Shown here: one piece after another, positions 14,026-19,130 of the stretch
Numbering within the stretch: the first letter of the stretch is position 1
Layout: each line of letters begins with the position of its first letter
DNA from: Chryseobacterium sp.
GTDB lineage: Bacteria > Bacteroidota > Bacteroidia > Flavobacteriales > Weeksellaceae
Assembly (NCBI GenBank): GCA_030146295.1
Contig: JASLCD010000088.1
Coordinates: 1-19,130 of the forward strand
Direction of reading: 5' to 3'
Length of the DNA stretch: 19,130 bases
Notes under the pieces: generated by a model
What the model saw: the letters and a program-made list of their open reading frames with translations, nothing else
Told to the model about the DNA's origin: nothing
Database searches by the model: none
Position numbers and translations under genes: made by a program

Positions 14026-15561
14026 ATGAGACATTATACATTTACCTTTTTATTCTTTACCTACTCATTATTTACAGCTCAGACTGCTCCGTCCATAGAA
14101 TGGCAAAAAGCATTGGGAGGAAGCCAAAGCGACACCGCTTATTCCACCCAGCAAACTTCTGATGGGGGTTACATCATGGCCGGAGCTTCATCATCCAACG
14201 ACGGAGATGTGAGCGGAAACCACGGCGAAGGAGATGGATGGATAGTAAAAATGAATGGCAATGGAAATATAGAATGGCAAAAAGCACTGGGAGGAAGTAA
14301 TAATGATATAATCCAGTCTATCCGTCAGACTACAGATGGAGGATACATTGCCGTCGGATCTTCCAAGTCCAGTGACGGAGATACTACTGTAAACCATGGA
14401 AATTTTGATTTCTGGGTGATCAAACTTGACAACTCCGGAAATATACAATGGCAGAAATCTTTAGGAGGAAGCGGCTCGGATGAAGCTCAATCTGTACAGC
14501 AGACTGCTGAGGGAGGGTATATTGTAGCAGGATTCTCCAATTCTAACGATGGGGATGTGAGCGGAAATCAAGGAGCGCAGGATTATTGGATCGTAAAACT
14601 GGATAACACCGGAAATATACAATGGCAAAAGTCATTGGGAGGAAGTGACAGTGATCAGGCGTTTTCTGTTCAGCAAACTTTTGACGGCGGATATATTATT
14701 GCCGGAAATACAATTTCTACAGACGGGCATATTACCATAAGCTATGGAAACTACGATTATTGGGTTGTAAAACTTGATTACTCAGGAAATATGCAATGGC
14801 AAAAGACACTGGGTAATTTTGGTGACAATATGGGATATTCTGCACAACAAACTTTCGATGGCGGTTATATAGTGGCGGGTACTTCTTATGATCCTTCTAA
14901 TATTGAAAATGGCCTCCCTGATTATTGGGTTGTTAAATTAAATAATAGCGGAATCATCCAGTGGGATAAATATCTGGGCGGAAGTGCTCACGATAATGCC
15001 ATCACCATACGGCAAACTCCTGAATGGGATTATATCGTTGGAGGCTGGACCAATTCCAACAACGGACAGGTAACCGGAAATCATGGAAATCTGGATTACT
15101 GGATTGTAAAACTGAACAGTAATGGAAACCTGAAATGGGAAAAGACCTTGGGCGGACCAGATTTTGAATACTTTAACTCTATTGAACCAACCAGTGATAA
15201 TGGTTATATTGTTTCAGGAAATACACTCTCTACAAGTGGAGATGTAACCGGAAATCACGGAAACATTGATGCCTGGATCGTAAAACTAAGCCCGGAACAA
15301 TTAGGAATCTCGGAAAACCACCCGACAAATAAACCTGACCTCTACCCTAATCCGGCAAAGGATTTCTTGTATGTGGACCATCTTCCCAAACAAACTATGA
15401 TCAGCATTACCGATATGGCCGGAAGAAAACTTTTCTCTCAAAAATATAACGAAGAAAAAATTAAGATCAGTACATCAGCATTCACTCAAGGAATTTATAT
15501 TGTTCAGATAAAAAACAAAGATGAAATTATTCTTTCAAAGAAAATAACCATCAACCGATAA
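14026..15561 (+). CDS. T9SS-secreted protein with seven 58-residue repeats
   Basis: Secreted or surface protein of 511 residues. A signal peptide covers about 1-18. Seven tandem repeats follow at residues 24, 82, 140, 198, 256, 311 and 369; each has an IxWQKxLGGS start, a QQTxDGGYIxAG middle and a DYWIVKLxxxGN end, likely one blade or strand-rich unit per repeat (a beta-propeller-like fold is inference). The C-terminal type IX sorting domain covers about 430-511, starting at YPNPAKDFLYV and including DMAGRKLF and GIYIVQI. Repeat 5 is three residues short; repeat 6 has lost the DGGY motif. Monocistronic with its own -7 element. Function unknown; adhesion is a guess. Confidence 0.93.
   Translation: MRHYTFTFLFFTYSLFTAQTAPSIEWQKALGGSQSDTAYSTQQTSDGGYIMAGASSSNDGDVSGNHGEGDGWIVKMNGNGNIEWQKALGGSNNDIIQSIRQTTDGGYIAVGSSKSSDGDTTVNHGNFDFWVIKLDNSGNIQWQKSLGGSGSDEAQSVQQTAEGGYIVAGFSNSNDGDVSGNQGAQDYWIVKLDNTGNIQWQKSLGGSDSDQAFSVQQTFDGGYIIAGNTISTDGHITISYGNYDYWVVKLDYSGNMQWQKTLGNFGDNMGYSAQQTFDGGYIVAGTSYDPSNIENGLPDYWVVKLNNSGIIQWDKYLGGSAHDNAITIRQTPEWDYIVGGWTNSNNGQVTGNHGNLDYWIVKLNSNGNLKWEKTLGGPDFEYFNSIEPTSDNGYIVSGNTLSTSGDVTGNHGNIDAWIVKLSPEQLGISENHPTNKPDLYPNPAKDFLYVDHLPKQTMISITDMAGRKLFSQKYNEEKIKISTSAFTQGIYIVQIKNKDEIILSKKITINR
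14095..15303 (+). repeat. Seven tandem coding repeats of about 174 bp
   Basis: The repeats of the T9SS protein begin at about 14095, 14269, 14443, 14617, 14791, 14956 and 15130. Copies 1-4 are the most alike at DNA level, especially the ATGGCAAAA(G/A) and GGAGGAAG parts; copies 5-7 have diverged more. Such a gradient is usual when repeats are homogenised by unequal exchange at one end. Confidence 0.8.
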
Positions 15562-15743
15562 TCCCTTGAAAATAGCATAATAGCCCTCTTTTTCAGGAAA
15601 CCTATGAAAAGCAACAGAAATATTTAAAATTCACCTATAAACAATCAATAGATTCATGAATTTATAAAGTTTTTAATAATCAAGGCATATGTTTTGTATG
15701 AATTCTTCAAAAAAATACCGTTTAACATTTAAAAACTTTAATC

Positions 15744-16268
15744 ATGGCAGAAGTAATTGCACAAGAAAAACAGGGCAGCAAGCAAAAGAAAAAAATGATC
15801 AGAGTAGATATGACTCCTATGGTAGATCTGGGATTCCTATTGATCACTTTCTTCATGTTCACTACCAATTTTACAAAACCCAATGTAATGGATCTGGGAT
15901 TACCCGCAAAAGATCCCAATCCTAATCCTATTGATATTCCCGTAATCGGAGATCAGAATCAGATTACATTTATCCTTGGAAAAGATAACCGTGTATTCTA
16001 TCATCAAAGCAATCAGAAAGATCTGAATACAGAAAACCTTAAAGAAACCGATTTCAGTGGAATAAAAATCTCGAAAATCATTGCAGAAGCCTATAAAAAC
16101 GCTCCGGCACCTGACAAATTCACAGTGATTGTAAAACCAACAGATGACGCAAATTATAAGAATTTTGTGGATATGCTGGATAACCTTGCGATTTCAAAAA
16201 AGGAACGATATGGTGTAACTGATATCAAGCCTTGGGAAACAAAGATTTACAAGGAATTAACTCAATAA
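15744..16268 (+). CDS. ExbD/TolR-family biopolymer transport protein
   Basis: Energy-coupling subunit of a proton-driven Ton/Tol-type complex, 174 residues. A basic cytoplasmic start (Lys-rich 9-18) leads to one membrane helix (25-43) whose conserved aspartate is Asp28 in MTPMVDLGFLLITFF, the proton-path residue; the rest is periplasmic with a KPTDDANYKN segment (131-140) of the fold-conserved region. It is an orphan: no ExbB/TolQ or TonB gene adjoins it. Its 182-base upstream gap holds no convincing promoter; a terminator follows. It may serve an ExbB encoded elsewhere. Confidence 0.92.
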   Translation: MAEVIAQEKQGSKQKKKMIRVDMTPMVDLGFLLITFFMFTTNFTKPNVMDLGLPAKDPNPNPIDIPVIGDQNQITFILGKDNRVFYHQSNQKDLNTENLKETDFSGIKISKIIAEAYKNAPAPDKFTVIVKPTDDANYKNFVDMLDNLAISKKERYGVTDIKPWETKIYKELTQ

Positions 16269-16274
16269 AACACG

Positions 16275-16301
16275 AAGGGCATTTTTAAAATGCTCTTTTT
16301 T
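16275..16301 (+). terminator. Terminator of the exbD gene
   Basis: AGGGCATTTT pairs with AAAATGCTCT (one G-T wobble), followed by six T residues. Confidence 0.75.
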
Positions 16302-16365
16302 GTTTATTTTTGAAAGAAGAAACGGATCTGCAGCAGATCACCTGCTGTATTATTTTAACCTTCTA

Positions 16366-16373
16366 TAATTTTG
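16366..16373 (+). promoter_or_regulatory. -7 promoter element almost touching the hydrolase start codon
   Basis: TAATTTTG is a perfect TAnnTTTG whose last base is six bases before the A of the ATG at 16379. If used with normal spacing, transcription would begin at or next to the start codon, giving a leaderless message. No TTG at -33. Confidence 0.4.
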
Positions 16374-16378
16374 GATTT

Positions 16379-17161
16379 ATGCTGAACTTTGAAAGAACAG
16401 GAAACGGAAAAGAAACGTTGGTACTTCTTCACGGATTTATGGAGAATTTATCCATCTGGAGCGATATGGAACACCATCTTTCCAAAGATTTTTCATTGCT
16501 TAAAATTGATCTCCCCGGTCATGGACAGTCAGAAATTCTGGCTGACGTTCATACGATGGAACTCATGGCTGAGGAAGTAAAAAAGGTTTTAGATCAGCAA
16601 AATTTAGAAAAAGTACATCTTCTGGGACATTCTATGGGAGGATATACTTCGCTCGCCTTTGCTGAAAAATATCCCGGTTCTTTAAAAAGTCTCACTTTAT
16701 TCTTCTCTACTTACTTTCCTGACGATGAAGAGAAAAAACAGCAGCGCATTAAAAGCTATAGAATTATAAAAGATGCATTCGCCCATTATGCCAGAGCCGG
16801 AGTTCCTAATTTATTCAATCCGAATGAAAGGGATATTCTGGAAGGGAAAGTAGAAACCGCTCTCGAAACCGCACTATCAACCAACAATCTGGGAGCACTT
16901 GCCTGTGTGAAAGGCATGGTAGAAAGAACCGACAAAAAACATATCCTGGAAAATCTGGAAGCTAAAATATTAGTTATGGCAGGAAAACATGACAATGCTG
17001 TAAAAACAGACGTGATGATCAAGCATCTTCCGGACAGGACCAATATCAAATCTTATATTCTGGACTGCGGACACAACGGACATTGGGAAAAACCAGGTAT
17101 CTGTGCCGAAATCATCAATACAGAACTTCTTCACAACCTTCCTAAAAAACTTATTTTATAA
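16379..17161 (+). CDS. Alpha/beta hydrolase (esterase/thioesterase type)
   Basis: Soluble alpha/beta-hydrolase of 260 residues with an intact triad: nucleophile Ser85 in GHSMGGY (83-89), acid Asp205 in AGKHDNAV and base His232 or His235 in DCGHNGHWEKP; HGFMENLSIW near the N-terminus (18-27) makes the oxyanion hole. A helical cap lies at about 110-180. A longer open frame begins with a TTG at 16310, but that lies next to the exbD terminator and its residues look nothing like the family, so I take the ATG at 16379. MLNFERTGNGKETLVLLHGF is a normal family start. Substrate unknown. Confidence 0.92.
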   Translation: MLNFERTGNGKETLVLLHGFMENLSIWSDMEHHLSKDFSLLKIDLPGHGQSEILADVHTMELMAEEVKKVLDQQNLEKVHLLGHSMGGYTSLAFAEKYPGSLKSLTLFFSTYFPDDEEKKQQRIKSYRIIKDAFAHYARAGVPNLFNPNERDILEGKVETALETALSTNNLGALACVKGMVERTDKKHILENLEAKILVMAGKHDNAVKTDVMIKHLPDRTNIKSYILDCGHNGHWEKPGICAEIINTELLHNLPKKLIL

Positions 17162-17235
17162 CATCATTTTCCTGTATGGATTAAAGTTATGTTTAATAAA
17201 AAAATCCTGTATATTAGTAGAGGATAATATTTGCA

Positions 17236-18039
17236 ATGGCTTTATTCTCATTCAAAAAAAAGAAACCACCGGTACCAGTTATCGGACTTACACTTTCAGG
17301 CGGAGGAATGCGTGGGATTGCCCATATTGCTGTACTGAAAGCTTTGGAAGAATATCATCTGAAACCGCAGATTATCTCCGGAACCAGTGCAGGTTCTATC
17401 ATTGGGGCTTTTTATTCTTTTGGAAAAACTCCGGATGAGATGATGGAAATTGTACGGCAGACTTCTTTTTTTTCCAGATCATCCTTAAAATTATCAAAAA
17501 ACGGAATCTTCAGTTCCAATTTTATTTTAAAACTGCTCAAAGATTATTTTCCGGAAGACAACTTCAGTGTTTTAGAGATTCCGATGTATGTAGCTGCCAC
17601 TGAAATGACCCATGGTATTGTGGATTTTTTTTCTGAAGGGGAACTTTTCGGGCCCTTACTGGCTTCATCAAGTGTTCCTTTTATTCTTCCTCCGGTAAGG
17701 ATCGGCGAGAAAATATATGTGGATGGGGGTGTACTGGACAATCTCCCCATTGAACCCATTATGGATAAATGCAACTTCCTTATTGCCTCTCATGTGAATT
17801 CGATCAGCTATGACGAATTAAAAAAAATGAGTCTGATGAAAGAATTCGACAGAATCCTTCACTTAGCCATTGCGAAATCGGTGTATTCTAAGGCAAAATA
17901 CTGTAATATATTTTTAGATCCGCCTAAGATGACGAAATACAGCCTTTTCAACAAGCGATATATGGATGAAATGTTTCAGCAGGTGTACGAATATACCTGC
18001 CAGGAACTTGAAGAAAAGGGATTTCGTAAAGTTTTATAA
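17236..18039 (+). CDS. Patatin-like phospholipase (RssA-like)
   Basis: Predicted lipid acyl hydrolase with a Ser-Asp dyad, 267 residues. The oxyanion loop is SGGGMRG (21-27), the nucleophile Ser51 sits in GTSAG (49-53), and the catalytic Asp163 in DGG (163-165), followed by VLDNLPIEP. No signal peptide or outer-membrane beta-barrel is present, so this is the small cytoplasmic type, unlike the long exported PlpD group. The 74-base gap upstream has only an imperfect -7 match near 17225-17232 (AATATTTG). Convergent with the NrnA-like gene, with 48 bases between them. Confidence 0.92.
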   Translation: MALFSFKKKKPPVPVIGLTLSGGGMRGIAHIAVLKALEEYHLKPQIISGTSAGSIIGAFYSFGKTPDEMMEIVRQTSFFSRSSLKLSKNGIFSSNFILKLLKDYFPEDNFSVLEIPMYVAATEMTHGIVDFFSEGELFGPLLASSSVPFILPPVRIGEKIYVDGGVLDNLPIEPIMDKCNFLIASHVNSISYDELKKMSLMKEFDRILHLAIAKSVYSKAKYCNIFLDPPKMTKYSLFNKRYMDEMFQQVYEYTCQELEEKGFRKVL

Positions 18040-18111
18040 AAGTAAGAGACCGGAAATCTTCCAAAACTGAACTCCGGCTTTTGCTTGTTACAAGCCCTCC
18101 TCTCTTACTTT
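18039..18111. repeat. Long inverted repeat at the convergent ends of the patatin and nrnA-like genes
   Basis: AAAGTAAGAGA at 18039-18049 is exactly reverse-complemented by TCTCTTACTTT at 18101-18111, with an inner CCGGA/TCCGG pair (18050-18054/18073-18077) and a small GCTTG-TTA-CAAGC hairpin centred on the nrnA stop codon. The right arm lies in nrnA coding sequence. It could fold into a stable structure in either transcript and protect or end the messages; no T run follows. Confidence 0.45.
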
Positions 18112-19092
18112 GTCTTTGAAAATTTCTATAGTTCCGGATAAAGAGTCTAAAGATTTCCCTCCGGCTGCATTGATATGCCCGCCTCCGTTGAAGTATTTTC
18201 TTGAGAATTGGTTTACATCCACATCATCTTTACTTCTGAACGAAATTTTAACAAAATCTTCATACAGATCTTCCATAAAGAATGCTGACATTTTTACGCC
18301 TCCGATACTCAATCCATAGTTTACAAAACCTTCCGTATCTCCCTTCTGGAAACCAAATTCTTTCAATTCGTTTCTTGTAAGACTTAGGACAGCCACCGTT
18401 CCATCATTCACTACCTCTATTCTTCCCAGCACCAAGGCAAGCAAATGCAGACGGGAAACCGTATTGGTATCCCAGGTATTGGATGTGATCATCGCGGGAT
18501 CGGCACCATTTTCGATCAGGTTGGCAATAATTCTGTGTGTTGTAGCACTGGTAGAACGAAAACGGAAACCTCCTGTATCAGTCATAATTCCGGTATAAAG
18601 ACATTCTGCCATATCCTGATTCACCAGTTTTTCATCATCCATTGCTTCAATGAAATGATAGATCATCTGTGAAGTTGCAGGAATTACGGTATCGGAATAA
18701 ACAAAATCAAATTTTTCAGGCTGCTGGTGGTGGTCAATAAGAATTTTCTTCCCTTGAGCTTTAATCAGCCAATCTCCTAATAATCCGATTCGTGATGGAG
18801 AGTTAAAATCCAGACAGAAAATAACATCTGCTCCTGCGATCATGTCAGCTGCCAGCTTTCTTTTATATTCAGCAATAATTACTTTTTTAGCTTCCGGCAT
18901 CCATTTCAGAAATTTCGGAAAATCATTGGGTACAATAACCTCTGCATGGATCCCTTTTGCTTTCAGATAATGTTTCAACCCCAAACTTGAACCAATAGCA
19001 TCTCCGTCCGGATTATAATGGGTAAGGATAACTATTCTGCTCTCTTGAGTAAGTAATGTATTGATATCTAAAAGTTCTGCTGGTGTAAACAT
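18088..19092 (-). CDS. nrnA: DHH-family phosphoesterase, NrnA-like (oligoribonuclease / pAp phosphatase)
   Basis: Manganese-dependent enzyme that degrades very short oligonucleotides (nanoRNA, likely pGpG-type dinucleotides) and in some species removes the 3' phosphate of pAp. The 334 residues carry the DHH metal ligands His25, Asp29 and Asp31 (HYNPDGDAIG), Asp95 (LDFNSP), the name-giving Asp-His-His at 120-122 and Asp172 (GIMTDTGGFRF), then the DHHA1 RNA-binding domain with GGGHINAAGG (303-312). Cytoplasmic. The 38 bases left upstream contain TAATTTTA, a near -7 match on the - strand. The NrnA name is by family; which substrate dominates is not known. Confidence 0.93.
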   Translation of the reverse strand: MFTPAELLDINTLLTQESRIVILTHYNPDGDAIGSSLGLKHYLKAKGIHAEVIVPNDFPKFLKWMPEAKKVIIAEYKRKLAADMIAGADVIFCLDFNSPSRIGLLGDWLIKAQGKKILIDHHQQPEKFDFVYSDTVIPATSQMIYHFIEAMDDEKLVNQDMAECLYTGIMTDTGGFRFRSTSATTHRIIANLIENGADPAMITSNTWDTNTVSRLHLLALVLGRIEVVNDGTVAVLSLTRNELKEFGFQKGDTEGFVNYGLSIGGVKMSAFFMEDLYEDFVKISFRSKDDVDVNQFSRKYFNGGGHINAAGGKSLDSLSGTIEIFKDKVREEGL

Positions 19093-19130
19093 CTGGTGTT
19101 TATTTTCGTTAAAATTAAAGTTTTCAAAGA

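Noticed and set aside
14095..15303. Tandem 174-bp repeats as a CRISPR or satellite array
   Set aside because: They are in-frame protein repeats with a 58-residue period and no spacer structure.
16310..16378. TTG start extending the alpha/beta hydrolase by 23 residues
   Set aside because: It is next to the exbD terminator, before the likely promoter, and the extra residues do not match the hydrolase N-terminus.

Overview
The window looks like chromosome from a Chryseobacterium-type flavobacterium (Bacteroidota, Weeksellaceae). The reasons are: low-GC DNA; starts mostly without Shine-Dalgarno sequences; repeated matches to the Bacteroidota -7 promoter element TAnnTTTG just upstream of genes; a protein with a C-terminal type IX secretion (T9SS) sorting domain; a short bacteriocin-like peptide with the leader style I associate with Chryseobacterium; and lipid A/Kdo, DsbD and ExbD genes of an outer-membrane bacterium. 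No insertion sequence, phage gene, CRISPR array, tRNA or rRNA was seen. The species call is inference.

Layout. (1) 1-2596, + strand: an AT-rich upstream region, then a membrane acyltransferase, a family 2 glycosyltransferase and an unknown helical protein that overlaps the glycosyltransferase by one base; probably a surface-glycan tail unit. (2) 2588-6116, - strand: Kdo transferase WaaA, a cupin, a DUF1648 membrane protein and an NlpC/P60 peptidase form a tight operon, preceded by an O-methyltransferase with its own promoter. (3) 6182-9545, accessory-looking: a 50-residue, six-cysteine peptide with a double-glycine-like leader (- strand); an 11-bp-phased operator-like repeat; a 51-codon ORF between a perfect -7 box and a terminator; a probable broken gene on the - strand; then a three-gene + strand unit of two exported unknowns and an HTTM membrane protein resembling the SdpA/SdpB pair of the Bacillus SDP toxin system. 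(4) 9562-18039, ordinary genome: an OmpA-like lipoprotein, divergent tilS-dsbD (overlapping), a T9SS-exported seven-repeat protein, an orphan ExbD, an alpha/beta hydrolase and a patatin-like phospholipase. (5) 18088-19092, - strand: a DHH-family NrnA-like phosphoesterase.

The best candidate for something undescribed is region 3. A knottin-patterned peptide gene, a phased operator between two outward-facing promoters, and an SdpAB-like unit with an intrinsic terminator after its first gene lie within about 3.3 kb. Whether these parts form one antimicrobial system is inference. No peptide-processing transporter (C39 peptidase/ABC) is in the window, so export of the small peptide would need a locus elsewhere.
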